Shown here: piece by piece, positions 54,967 to 64,000 of the stretch
Position numbering within the stretch: the stretch's first letter is position 1
Layout: every line of letters starts with the position of its first letter
NCBI GenBank assembly: GCA_003576685.1
Contig: QOZR01000003.1
Coordinates: forward strand, 248,001-312,000
From: Virgifigura deserti
Lineage (GTDB): Bacteria; Pseudomonadota; Alphaproteobacteria; Dongiales; Dongiaceae
Direction: 5' to 3'
Length of the DNA: 64,000 bases
Made by a program: the position numbers and the translations under genes
Notes under the pieces: model-generated
What the model saw: only the letters and a program-made list of their open reading frames with translations
What the model was told of the DNA's origin: nothing
The model's database searches: none

Positions 54967-55746
54967 CTACAGTGTTCCGGGGTACTCGCCGCCGTCGATC
55001 AGGAAATTCTGTCCGGTGATATAGCCGGCCTGAGCGCTGCAGAGAAACGCACAGGCCTCGCCGAACTCATAGGGATCGCCGAACCGGCCAGCCGGGTTCT
55101 CGGCCATTTGCGCCCGCCAGTAGGCGGCGGGGTCCTCGCCGCTCGCGCGCGCCGCTTCGGCGAAGTTGTCGCGCAGCCGGTCGGTCTCGAATGATCCCGG
55201 CAGCAGATTGTTGATCGTGACGTTGTGGCGCACCGTCTGCCGCGCGAGACCCGCGACAAACCCGGTCAGCCCCGACCGCGCGCCGTTGGACAGGCCGAGC
55301 GAATCGATCGGCGCCTTCACCGCGCTCGAGGTGATGTTGACGATGCGGCCGAAGCGGCGGGCGATCATCCCGTCGACGGTCGCCTTGATCAGCGCGATCG
55401 GCGTCAGCATGTTGGCGTCGAGCGCGCGGATCCAGTTGTCGCGCTCCCAATCGCGGAAATCACCGGAGGGCGGACCCCCGGCATTGTTGACGAGGATGTC
55501 CGGGCTCGGACAGGCGGCCAATGCCGCCTCGCGCCCCGCCAGGGTGGTGATGTCAGCCGCAACGGCGGTCACGACCGTACCGGTCGCCCGGCGGATCTCC
55601 TCCGTCGTCGCCTCCAGCGCTTCCCGCCCGCGCGCGACGATCGTGACGGCGACACCCTCGCGAGCGAGCGACGTCGCGCAGGCCCGGCCGAGCCCTTTGC
55701 TGGCGGCGCAGACCAGCGCCTTTCGGCCGGCGAGTCCAAGATCCAT
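54967..55746 (-). CDS. Short-chain dehydrogenase/reductase with an atypical active site
   Basis: 259 residues of the SDR fold. The nucleotide-binding CAASKGLGRACATSLAREG and NNAGGPPSGDF are clear. The catalytic Ser is at 140-141 (NITSSAVKAP), but the normal Y-x-x-x-K is absent: the segment reads LGLSNGARSGL, so Tyr and Lys are replaced by other residues (about 153 and 157). A subgroup of SDRs shares this LSNGAR pattern, so it may bind NAD(P) without normal oxidoreductase chemistry. It is 12 bases from hdaA on the same strand. Confidence 0.85.
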   Translation of the reverse strand: MDLGLAGRKALVCAASKGLGRACATSLAREGVAVTIVARGREALEATTEEIRRATGTVVTAVAADITTLAGREAALAACPSPDILVNNAGGPPSGDFRDWERDNWIRALDANMLTPIALIKATVDGMIARRFGRIVNITSSAVKAPIDSLGLSNGARSGLTGFVAGLARQTVRHNVTINNLLPGSFETDRLRDNFAEAARASGEDPAAYWRAQMAENPAGRFGDPYEFGEACAFLCSAQAGYITGQNFLIDGGEYPGTL

Positions 55747-55758
55747 GTGGTAGCTCCT

Positions 55759-56445
55759 TCAACCTTCCGAGATGTCGCCGCGCGCGAGCAGTTCGCGGAC
55801 CAGCGGCACCGTCACCCGGCGGTGCGCGGCGAGCGCGGCCCGGTCGATCGCGGCAACGATCGAGCGCGCTGCCTCGAACGACCGTTCGATATGCGTACAG
55901 AGATAGGTGATGACGTCGCTGCCGACGAGCAGTTGCCGGTCGCTGAAGAGCTTCACCAGCAGCGCCCCGATCAGCAGATCATCGGGCGGCTCGACCCGCA
56001 CCGCGGGAATCGCCGTGAGACGCGAGCGAAGGTCGGCCAGCGCGATCGGCCAGCGGGCCGGCGCCTCGTCGGCGCAGAGCAGAAGATGCCCGCCCTGCTC
56101 CGCCAGCAGGTTGTAGAGATGCAGCAGGCGGCGCTCGTCGAGCGAACGGAGGCGGTCCTGTACGAACCCGTCCAGGATGCAGGCCTTCGCCGAGCCCAGA
56201 AGCCGCGGCGGCTCCGCGGTCGCGAGTGCATCCGGCGTGAGCAGGACGGCGCCGCTGCGGGCCCGCCACACATGCGCGAGATGGGTCTTGCCGCAGCCCA
56301 GCGGGCCATAGACCGCCAAGGCCGGCGCCGGCCAGTCGGGCCAGCGGTCGAGCCAGGCGACCGCCGCCTCGTTGCTTGGCGCAACGAGAAAGTCCTCGCC
56401 GCCCAGCGACGGCCGATGATCGAACTCGAGCGGGATCTGGGTCAT
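55759..56445 (-). CDS. hdaA: DnaA regulatory inactivator homologue HdaA
   Basis: 228 residues, an AAA+ protein like DnaA domain III without the DNA-binding domain. QIPLEFDHRPSLGGEDFLV begins as a clamp-binding motif (QxxLxF type, QIPLEF); Walker A is GPLGCGKTHLAHVW and the switch region is GHLLLCADEAPARWP. HdaA with the sliding clamp promotes ATP hydrolysis on DnaA and limits re-initiation. It lies 16 bases downstream of the AI-2E permease gene. Confidence 0.92.
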   Translation of the reverse strand: MTQIPLEFDHRPSLGGEDFLVAPSNEAAVAWLDRWPDWPAPALAVYGPLGCGKTHLAHVWRARSGAVLLTPDALATAEPPRLLGSAKACILDGFVQDRLRSLDERRLLHLYNLLAEQGGHLLLCADEAPARWPIALADLRSRLTAIPAVRVEPPDDLLIGALLVKLFSDRQLLVGSDVITYLCTHIERSFEAARSIVAAIDRAALAAHRRVTVPLVRELLARGDISEG

Positions 56446-56461
56446 GCGCCACCGCTCGGCA

Positions 56462-57586
56462 TCAGGACGCAGCCCCGGGCGAGCCGCCGTTCCGCCCCCT
56501 ATTCCGATCGTCGCCCTGAGGCGCCCGCTGCGGCGACGGCGGGCCTCCGTCGTTGTAGTAGCCGCTCTGCAGATAGCGCCCCAGGGCGAAGCGGGCGAGC
56601 ACGCCGATAACGGCGGCGACCGGCACCGCCAGAAGTACGCCGACGAATCCGAACAGCGAACCGCCGGCCAGCAGCGCGAAGATCACCCACACCGGATGCA
56701 GCCCGACCCGCTCGCCGACCAGCTTCGGCGTCAGGAAGTTTCCTTCGATCGCTTGGCCGGCGAGAAAGATCCCGACGACGATGAAGATCGGCAGCCAGTC
56801 CGGATATTGCGCGAATGCGAGTCCGACGCTGAGGACGAAGCCGACGATCGTCCCGACATAGGGAATGAACGACAGGATACCGGCCAGCATACCGATGACG
56901 ATTCCGAACTCGAGTCCGACGATCGTCAGCCCAATCGCATAGAAGGTCCCTAGCAGCAGGCAGACCAGCGACTGGCCGCGGACGAACCCGGCCAGGGTTT
57001 CGTCGATCAGCGTGGCCTGCTCGCGAATGACCGGCGCCCACTGGCGCGGCAGCCACTTGTCGATCCGGGCAACCATCTCGTCCCAGTCTCGCAGCAGGAA
57101 GAAGGTGACGATCGGTGTGATGAAGACGAGCGCCAGGACATTGACGATGGCGAGTCCGCCGCTCAGCAGGGTCATCAACGCGGACGTGCTCCAACCGACC
57201 ACGGTACCGACCTGCTGACCGATCTGCTCGATGCCGCGGCCCTCCAGCGTCCCTCGGACCCGTTCGACCAGCGGTTCGATCCGCTGTCCGATCAGCTCGA
57301 TATAGTCCGGCATCCGCTCGATCAGCGCGATCACCTGCCTGTAGACCAGAGGGCCGAGCGAGAGGAGAACGGCCGCGAACAGGATCACGAAGGCACCGGT
57401 GACGATGACGGTGGAGAGCGTGCGCGACAACCCCCACTTCTCCAGGCGATCGCAGATCGGATCGAGCAGATATGCCACCGCCATGCCGGCGACGAACGGC
57501 AACAGGACGCTGCGAAGCAGATACAAACTCAGCAATACGAGCAGCAATCCGCCGGCCCAGAGGGCGATCTTTCGCTCGGTCGACAT
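56462..57586 (-). CDS. AI-2E family transporter (PerM-like)
   Basis: 374 residues with an N-terminal pair of helices (LWAGGLLLVLLSLYLLRSVL, AGMAVAYLLDPI), a hydrophilic central region (about 95-190) and a cluster of C-terminal helices (IGLTIVGLEFGIVIGMLAG). PYVGTIVGF and EGNFLTPKLVGERVGLHPVW are family motifs. Substrate unknown; some members export autoinducer-2 or act as Na+/H+ antiporters. It abuts the phosphatidyltransferase gene. Confidence 0.92.
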   Translation of the reverse strand: MSTERKIALWAGGLLLVLLSLYLLRSVLLPFVAGMAVAYLLDPICDRLEKWGLSRTLSTVIVTGAFVILFAAVLLSLGPLVYRQVIALIERMPDYIELIGQRIEPLVERVRGTLEGRGIEQIGQQVGTVVGWSTSALMTLLSGGLAIVNVLALVFITPIVTFFLLRDWDEMVARIDKWLPRQWAPVIREQATLIDETLAGFVRGQSLVCLLLGTFYAIGLTIVGLEFGIVIGMLAGILSFIPYVGTIVGFVLSVGLAFAQYPDWLPIFIVVGIFLAGQAIEGNFLTPKLVGERVGLHPVWVIFALLAGGSLFGFVGVLLAVPVAAVIGVLARFALGRYLQSGYYNDGGPPSPQRAPQGDDRNRGRNGGSPGAAS

Positions 57587-58150
57587 CTAGAGATTCTCCA
57601 TGCGACCGATCCGCCATCCCCAGATGACCAGGTAGGCTGCGCCGGACAGGAAGGTGGTCGCCGCCACGACATGGATCAGCAGCGGCCCAAGCCCGTAATC
57701 ATCGATCCCGAGCCCGAGATTCGCGAGTAGGACCGTGACAAGCAGTATCTGCGCCGTCGTGTTCAGCTTGCTGATGAACAGCGGCTGCATCTTCAGAGAT
57801 TGGGTCAGCGTATGATAGAGCAAGGCGCCGCCGATGATCAGAAGATCGCGAAACACCACGAGAATCACCAGCCAGCTGTCGATGCTGCCTTGATAGCCGA
57901 GCGTGATGTAGACGCTGACCAGGAGCGACTTGTCGGCCAGCGGATCGAGGTAAGCGCCGAGCGTCGTGCGGACGTCGTAGCTCTTGGCGATGAATCCGTC
58001 CAGCGCATCGGAGATGCCGGCGGCGATGAACAACCAGAATGCCTCGGTGAACCGGCCGCCCAAAAGCAGCCAGACGAGCAACGGCACGGCCAGCAGCCGG
58101 GCCGTGCTGATCAGATTCGGCAGAATGAAGATCAGAGTGGCGCGGGTCAC
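57587..58150 (-). CDS. CDP-alcohol phosphatidyltransferase
   Basis: 187 residues with about six membrane segments. The diagnostic D-x2-D-G-x2-A-R/K-x8-G-x3-D-x3-D motif is present as DALDGFIAKS, TTLGAYLDPLADK. It is probably phosphatidylglycerophosphate synthase or a related enzyme that uses CDP-diacylglycerol. It starts at GTG 58150 and ends next to the AI-2E permease gene, so they are co-transcribed with hdaA. Confidence 0.9.
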   Translation of the reverse strand: MTRATLIFILPNLISTARLLAVPLLVWLLLGGRFTEAFWLFIAAGISDALDGFIAKSYDVRTTLGAYLDPLADKSLLVSVYITLGYQGSIDSWLVILVVFRDLLIIGGALLYHTLTQSLKMQPLFISKLNTTAQILLVTVLLANLGLGIDDYGLGPLLIHVVAATTFLSGAAYLVIWGWRIGRMENL

Positions 58151-58163
58151 GCGGGGCGCGACT

Positions 58164-59375
58164 TCAGTTGACGATTGTCGTCGGCGGAGTCGGCGATGGT
58201 TGCTGCGGCGCCGCGTCGACCGGTGCCGAGCCCAGGCGGAGCACCCACATCTCGGCCGAGATCAGCGACGACGAATGATTGGCCGAGGCCGGCGACAACG
58301 ACAAATCCTTCTGCGCCAAGGCCCGCTCCAGCTGCGGCATGTCGCCGACGAAGACCACCCGCAGCCGCCCCTCGTTGCGCATCAGGTAAAGAATTTCGGT
58401 ATCTCGGACGATAGCGATATCGGCAAGCCGCTTGCGAACGGCGACCCAATCCGAGATCTGCCCGACCGGGACAGTCGCGATCAGGGTCCGCTCGATGCCG
58501 AAGCTCACGAGGTTCGCGCGCTTCCATTCCTCCTGCACCATCTCGTCCAGCCGCTTGACGCCACGTTCGAACAGCGTGGCGCCGCCCTCGCCGGCGGTCA
58601 GGCTGTCGGCAACCAGACTGTCCGTATAGGTCTGCTGGATGACGCCCGCCGCGTAACGCCTCGCCGCAATGTTGAGCCGCACCCGCCCATCCATGGTGTT
58701 CCGTAGCTGCGCCTCGGCGACGATCGTGTCGCCGGTGTCGTAACGTTCGGCCAACTCGTCGAAACTCTCCGGATCCCCGGCGAGGGCTTCCGCCGCGCCG
58801 ACCGCCGCCACATCGCCCAAATCGCCATATGGCACGACGAGCGGAACGAGTCCATCGACGGCCGGCCGCTCGGCCCAGGCGTTGCGCCAGGGGTTCGGAT
58901 CGTCCCAAAGCCGGCTGTCGCCATTGGCGGTCAGCACCGGCAGAACCAGCACCGGGTTGCTGACGATCCCGGCAAAACGGACCCCGTTCCGCTCGAACAG
59001 CCGGCGTACGGGCTCCGCCCGGAACCGGAAGGTGAGTTCGCCGATATAGCGCACCGCCGAGGTCCGTTCCGATTCGACTTGGAAATCCTGGACCATCTGG
59101 GTGATCTCCGCGTCGCTCAGGGGCGGCAAGCGCGCGACGTCCTCGGCCAGCGCAAGCCGCAGCAGCACGCGATCCAGCGCCTTGCGCTGTCCTAGCGCAA
59201 GCGCCGCCTCGCGGGCCGCCGCCGCGCTTTCGGCGGTGACATCGACCTCGATTCCGCGGACGGCGAACAGGTCGTTGGTCTGCGCCCGGCCGGCCGACGC
59301 GGCAAGCGCCGTCGCCAGCAGCGCCAGTGCCGAAAGGACCAATGTCACTCTGCGGCGGGGGCCAGGAAGGACCAT
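58164..59375 (-). CDS. DUF2066 domain periplasmic protein
   Basis: 403 residues, with an N-terminal signal peptide (RRVTLVLSALALLATALAAS, cut near GRAQ). The DUF2066 domain starts VRGIEVDVTAESAAAAREAA and covers the first 200 residues. It has a large beta/alpha region with FRFRAEPVRRLFERNGVRFA and the late VGQISDWVAVRKRLADI. It leads the operon with the phosphatidyltransferase, the permease and hdaA, and is divergent from purM. Function unknown; the gene order is common in related Alphaproteobacteria. Confidence 0.88.
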   Translation of the reverse strand: MVLPGPRRRVTLVLSALALLATALAASAGRAQTNDLFAVRGIEVDVTAESAAAAREAALALGQRKALDRVLLRLALAEDVARLPPLSDAEITQMVQDFQVESERTSAVRYIGELTFRFRAEPVRRLFERNGVRFAGIVSNPVLVLPVLTANGDSRLWDDPNPWRNAWAERPAVDGLVPLVVPYGDLGDVAAVGAAEALAGDPESFDELAERYDTGDTIVAEAQLRNTMDGRVRLNIAARRYAAGVIQQTYTDSLVADSLTAGEGGATLFERGVKRLDEMVQEEWKRANLVSFGIERTLIATVPVGQISDWVAVRKRLADIAIVRDTEILYLMRNEGRLRVVFVGDMPQLERALAQKDLSLSPASANHSSSLISAEMWVLRLGSAPVDAAPQQPSPTPPTTIVN

Positions 59376-59432
59376 TGCAAAGCCTCGTGAATCAAGTATT
59401 TTTTGCCCAACCTTTAGCGAGCATGCCCAATA

Positions 59433-60548
59433 GTGACGCCATTGGGGCCAGCCTTATACCCCATTGGAAGGAAGGATGCCATAAACACCCGAACCTATAA
59501 GGATGCCGGCGTCGACATCGATGCGGGCAATCGCCTGGTCGATGCCATCAAGCCGCTGGTCCGCCGGACGGCCCGGACCGGAAGCGCCGCCAGCATCGGC
59601 GGCTTCGGCGCCCTTTTCGACCCTGCTGCGGCCGGTTTCAAGGACCCGCTCCTCGTCGCCACCACCGATGGCGTCGGCACCAAGCTGAAGGTCGCGATCG
59701 CCGCCGGTCAGCACAACACGGTCGGCATCGATTTGGTTGCGATGTGCGTCAACGACCTCGTGGTCCAGGGCGCCGAGCCACTGTTCTTCCTCGATTATTT
59801 CGCGACCGGGCATCTCGATGTGGAGACCGGGACGGCGATCGTCGGCGGCATCGCCGAGGGCTGCCGTGAGGCCGGCTGCGCGCTCGTCGGCGGCGAAACC
59901 GCCGAAATGCCGGGCATGTATGCGGGCGACGATTACGATCTCGCCGGCTTCGCGGTCGGCGCGGTCGAGCGCGGGGCGCAGATCACCGGCGAGACGGTCG
60001 CCGCCGGCGATGTCATCCTTGGCCTGGCGTCGGCGGGCGTGCATTCCAACGGCTTCTCGCTGGTCCGCAAGATCGTCGAAACGGCAGCGCTGGATTATCG
60101 CGATCCGGCCCCCTTCGAGCCGGATCAGACCCTGGGGGCGGCATTGCTGACGCCGACCCGAATCTATGTGAAGAGTTGCCTGGCCGCGGCGCGGACCGGC
60201 AAGGTCAAGGCGCTCGCCCACATCACCGGCGGCGGGCTGGTCGAGAACGTGCCGCGCGTGCTGCCGGACGGGTTCGCGGCGGCGTTCGACGCCGAGGCTT
60301 GGCGGCTGCCGCCGGTCTTTGCCTGGCTGATGCGCGCCGGCGGCGTCTCGGACGAGGAGATGGCGCGGACCTTCAATTGCGGCATCGGCATGGTGGCGGT
60401 CGTCGATCCGGCCGATGCCGACGCCGTCACCGAAGCGTTCGAAGCGGCGGGCGAGCGGGCGTTGCGGATCGGCCGTATCATCGAGCGGAAGCCGGGAATG
60501 CCGGGAGCAACAATCACAGGCATGGCGACGGCCTGGCCGGACCAATAA
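59433..60548 (+). CDS. purM: Phosphoribosylformylglycinamidine cyclo-ligase (AIR synthetase)
   Basis: About 355-371 residues depending on the start. It closes the imidazole ring of AIR in purine synthesis. [57 protein letters not shown] and [11 protein letters not shown] are clear PurM motifs. The start is odd: no ATG stands in frame, and a strong GGAAGGAAGG (59466-59475) precedes codon ATA at 59481 by five bases, where homologues begin. GTG 59433 is the recorded start because it is a legal start codon. Confidence 0.93.
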   Translation: MTPLGPALYPIGRKDAINTRTYKDAGVDIDAGNRLVDAIKPLVRRTARTGSAASIGGFGALFDPAAAGFKDPLLVATTDGVGTKLKVAIAAGQHNTVGIDLVAMCVNDLVVQGAEPLFFLDYFATGHLDVETGTAIVGGIAEGCREAGCALVGGETAEMPGMYAGDDYDLAGFAVGAVERGAQITGETVAAGDVILGLASAGVHSNGFSLVRKIVETAALDYRDPAPFEPDQTLGAALLTPTRIYVKSCLAAARTGKVKALAHITGGGLVENVPRVLPDGFAAAFDAEAWRLPPVFAWLMRAGGVSDEEMARTFNCGIGMVAVVDPADADAVTEAFEAAGERALRIGRIIERKPGMPGATITGMATAWPDQ

Positions 60549-61237
60549 TGGCCCGGTTGAAGATCGCCGTCCTGATCTCGGGACGGGGCAGCAATTTGCA
60601 GGCGCTGATCGGCGCCTGCTCCGCCGCAGATGCGCCCGCCGAGATAGTGTTGGTGCTGTCGAACGAGCCTGCGGCCGCCGGTTTGCAACGCGCCGCCGCC
60701 GCGGGCCTTCCGACGCGGGTGGTCCCACATCGCGAATTCACCGACCGCGCCGCCTTCGATGCCGCCCTCGATCGGCATCTGAGGGAGGCGGAGGTCGAGC
60801 TCATCTGCCTCGCCGGTTTCATGCGGCTGCTGACGGACGCCTTCGTCGAGCGCTGGCGAGACCGGATGATCAATATCCACCCGTCGCTACTGCCGGCCTT
60901 CCCGGGCCTGAACACCCATGCCCGGGCGCTGGAGGCAGGCGTCCGCTTCACCGGCTGCACCGTTCATTTCGTGCGCACGGAGATGGATACCGGGCCGATC
61001 ATCGTCCAGGCGGCGGTGCCGGTGCATCCCGAGGACGACGCCGACAGCCTCGCTGCCCGGGTGCTCGAGGCCGAGCACCAGGCCTATCCCCTGGCGCTCC
61101 GCCTGATCGCCGAGGGGCGGGTCGGCGTGGTCGGCGGGCGGACCGTCATCAGCGACGCGGCCGCCCCTTCGGAGGCCCTGCTCAACCCGGTCGCGCTACC
61201 GGCCGACGCAGCGCCCGATCCCTCTTGCCGCAATTGA
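60548..61237 (+). CDS. purN: Phosphoribosylglycinamide formyltransferase
   Basis: 229 residues from ATG 60548, which overlaps the purM stop by one base (TAATG). Uses 10-formyl-THF to formylate GAR. ISGRGSNLQALI, VELICLAGFMRLL, RMINIHPSLLPAFPGLNTH (Asn and His of the active site) and VHFVRTEMDTGPIIVQ (the Asp) are all intact. The C-terminal 30 residues are extra. purMN form one transcript. Confidence 0.95.
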   Translation: MARLKIAVLISGRGSNLQALIGACSAADAPAEIVLVLSNEPAAAGLQRAAAAGLPTRVVPHREFTDRAAFDAALDRHLREAEVELICLAGFMRLLTDAFVERWRDRMINIHPSLLPAFPGLNTHARALEAGVRFTGCTVHFVRTEMDTGPIIVQAAVPVHPEDDADSLAARVLEAEHQAYPLALRLIAEGRVGVVGGRTVISDAAAPSEALLNPVALPADAAPDPSCRN

Positions 61238-61277
61238 ATTTCTTGCTATAAAACCGCATCCGAGGAGGTTGGAAATC

Positions 61278-61403
61278 ATGGCTTCTGACAACGATTATCT
61301 TCGCGACCACGAGCGGACCTGGGCCGGCTTCACCAAGCTGATGACCTGGAGCGTCATTGTGACGGTGCTCATCCTGATCGGGATGGCGCTCTTCCTGCTT
61401 TAA
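61278..61403 (+). CDS. aa3-type cytochrome c oxidase subunit IV
   Basis: 41 residues, MASDNDYLRDHERTWAGFTK followed by one membrane helix (LMTWSVIVTVLILIGMALFL). It matches the short single-helix subunit IV of alphaproteobacterial aa3 oxidases (COX4_pro_2). GAGGAGGTTGGA lies just upstream of ATG 61278. Its partner cox genes are not in the window. Too short for simple gene callers. Confidence 0.85.
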   Translation: MASDNDYLRDHERTWAGFTKLMTWSVIVTVLILIGMALFLL

Positions 61404-61420
61404 CCCTCGGGTTTGCAGTC

Positions 61421-61492
61421 TTTTCCGTTGTCGCCCGCGGGCTTGATCCCGGGGTGACAACGGAAAAGAGCGGCGCTCTCGCCTGAGCGCCG
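61421..61492. terminator. Two hairpins between convergent cox subunit IV and ndk genes
   Basis: First: TTTTCCGTTGTC (61421-61432) pairs with GACAACGGAAAA (61456-61467) over 12 bases, and inner GCCC/GGG pairing goes on. T and A ends make it work as a bidirectional terminator. Its middle, CGGGCTTGATCCCGGG, resembles the palindromic repeats at 17881 and 18222. Second: CGGCGCTC (61471-61478) and GAGCGCCG (61485-61492). Confidence 0.7.
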
Positions 61493-61500
61493 GTCAATTC

Positions 61501-61923
61501 TCAGCCGACGATCTCGATCCCGCTGAAGAAAAAGGCGATCTCGGTCTTCGCATTTTCGGCCGAATCGGAGCCGTGGACCGAGTTCGCCTCAATCGATTCG
61601 GCGAAATCCTTGCGGATCGTGCCGGCGGCGGCATTGGCCGGGTTCGTCGCCCCCATGATCTCGCGATTGCGGGCAACCGCGTTGTCGCCCTCCAGCACCT
61701 GCACGACCACCGGGCCGCTGGTCATGAAGGCGCAAAGATCCTTGAAAAAGGGGCGCTCGGCATGGACTGCATAGAACTGCTCGGCCTGCGGGCGCGTCAT
61801 CCAGATCCGCTTCTGGGCGATGATGCGCAGACCGGCCTCTTCGAACCGGGCGTTGATCTTGCCCGTCAGGTTGCGGCGCGTGGCATCGGGCTTGATGATC
61901 GACAAGGTACGCTCGGTCGACAT
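61501..61923 (-). CDS. ndk: Nucleoside diphosphate kinase
   Basis: 140 residues. Transfers gamma phosphate between nucleoside triphosphates and diphosphates via phosphohistidine. The active His is in [27 protein letters not shown] and [17 protein letters not shown] are typical. Complete and of standard length. Divergent from the ABC-F gene. Confidence 0.97.
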   Translation of the reverse strand: MSTERTLSIIKPDATRRNLTGKINARFEEAGLRIIAQKRIWMTRPQAEQFYAVHAERPFFKDLCAFMTSGPVVVQVLEGDNAVARNREIMGATNPANAAAGTIRKDFAESIEANSVHGSDSAENAKTEIAFFFSGIEIVG

Positions 61924-61978
61924 GCTGACGGTCTCCTCGTCCGGCCTTCAGGGAAGCCGGCACAAACGTTAAAGTTAA

Positions 61979-61997
61979 GTACCCGCTTCACGGGTAC
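61979..61997. promoter_or_regulatory. 7-bp inverted repeat upstream of ndk
   Basis: GTACCCG (61979-61985), CTTCA, CGGGTAC (61991-61997), in the region between divergent ndk and the ABC-F gene. Operator or leader hairpin; unproven. Confidence 0.4.
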
Positions 61998-62092
61998 GGA
62001 CGAAAATTTCGCGGCCTTATATCCGCTTCGACCCCACTCTTCAACCGCGCCCTTCTTTCGGCCCCGCCGCCATCATGCTATGACCCGCCGCC

Positions 62093-63988
<1,896 letters not shown>

Positions 63989-64000
63989 CCCGCTCGACCG

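Overview
The window is GC-rich chromosomal DNA from an alphaproteobacterium, most likely of the Rhodospirillales type. This is inferred from lineage-typical genes (EipB/DUF1849, a PAS_5 protein, the short aa3-oxidase subunit IV, PleD plus DivK, HdaA, a DinB with an N-terminal Cys4 ribbon) and from blocks of conserved gene order. No rRNA, tRNA, CRISPR array, prophage or transposase gene was found.

Layout. 1-3447: a partial LivG-type ABC ATPase (minus), ruvX, a family III CoA-transferase, a PAS_5 protein, and a guanidinium exporter of the SMR family behind a textbook guanidine-II riboswitch. 3521-6556: pyrB, pyrC and plsY. 6692-13846: an accessory block with an unusual two-module CoA-transferase, a relic of a regulator gene, a secreted alpha/beta hydrolase, a cysteine-rich SufR-like regulator, and an ABC-2 export operon with an acetyltransferase gene inside it. 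13919-24589: dprA, topA, a decayed GIY-YIG nuclease gene between inverted palindromic repeats, a TauE permease, a cupin, rnr, a CtpA-like lipoprotein protease, a Nudix hydrolase and rpmG. 24773-27314: a translationally coupled cassette of polysaccharide deacetylase, BioF2/FemAB-like acyltransferase and GNAT. 27343-33147 (minus): a cecR-ybhG-ybhF-ybhS-ybhR type efflux operon. 33336-37558: pleD-divK (minus) diverging from a ROK kinase and dinB. 37630-44438: eipB, a 2-hydroxyacid dehydrogenase, a PEP-CTERM protein, a LysE permease, agmatine deiminase, a parS-like site and aspS. 44598-48789: tam, rnd, a second PEP-CTERM gene of lower GC between rnd and a diverged copy of the rnd 3' end, and a methyltransferase pseudogene. 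48909-54869: a polyphosphate group (ppx, ppk, sixA, CYTH-CHAD). 54967-63988: an SDR, hdaA, a PerM-like permease, a CDP-alcohol phosphatidyltransferase, a DUF2066 protein, purM, purN, an aa3-oxidase subunit, ndk and an ABC-F ATPase.

How it fits together. The backbone holds nucleotide biosynthesis (pyrBC, purMN, ndk), DNA and RNA maintenance (ruvX, dprA, topA, rnr, rnd, dinB, hdaA), phospholipid synthesis (plsY, phosphatidyltransferase) and cell-cycle and polyphosphate signalling. Between these sit variable inserts for export, acyl transfer and surface glycoconjugates.

Most interesting points: the repeat-bounded GIY-YIG relic, the duplicated rnd 3' end around a PEP-CTERM cargo gene, the parS-like palindrome, the riboswitch, a dihydroorotase homologue without its N-terminal metal ligands, and a purM whose Shine-Dalgarno points at an ATA codon. 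I see no clearly new multi-gene system; the best candidates for new biology are the first two.
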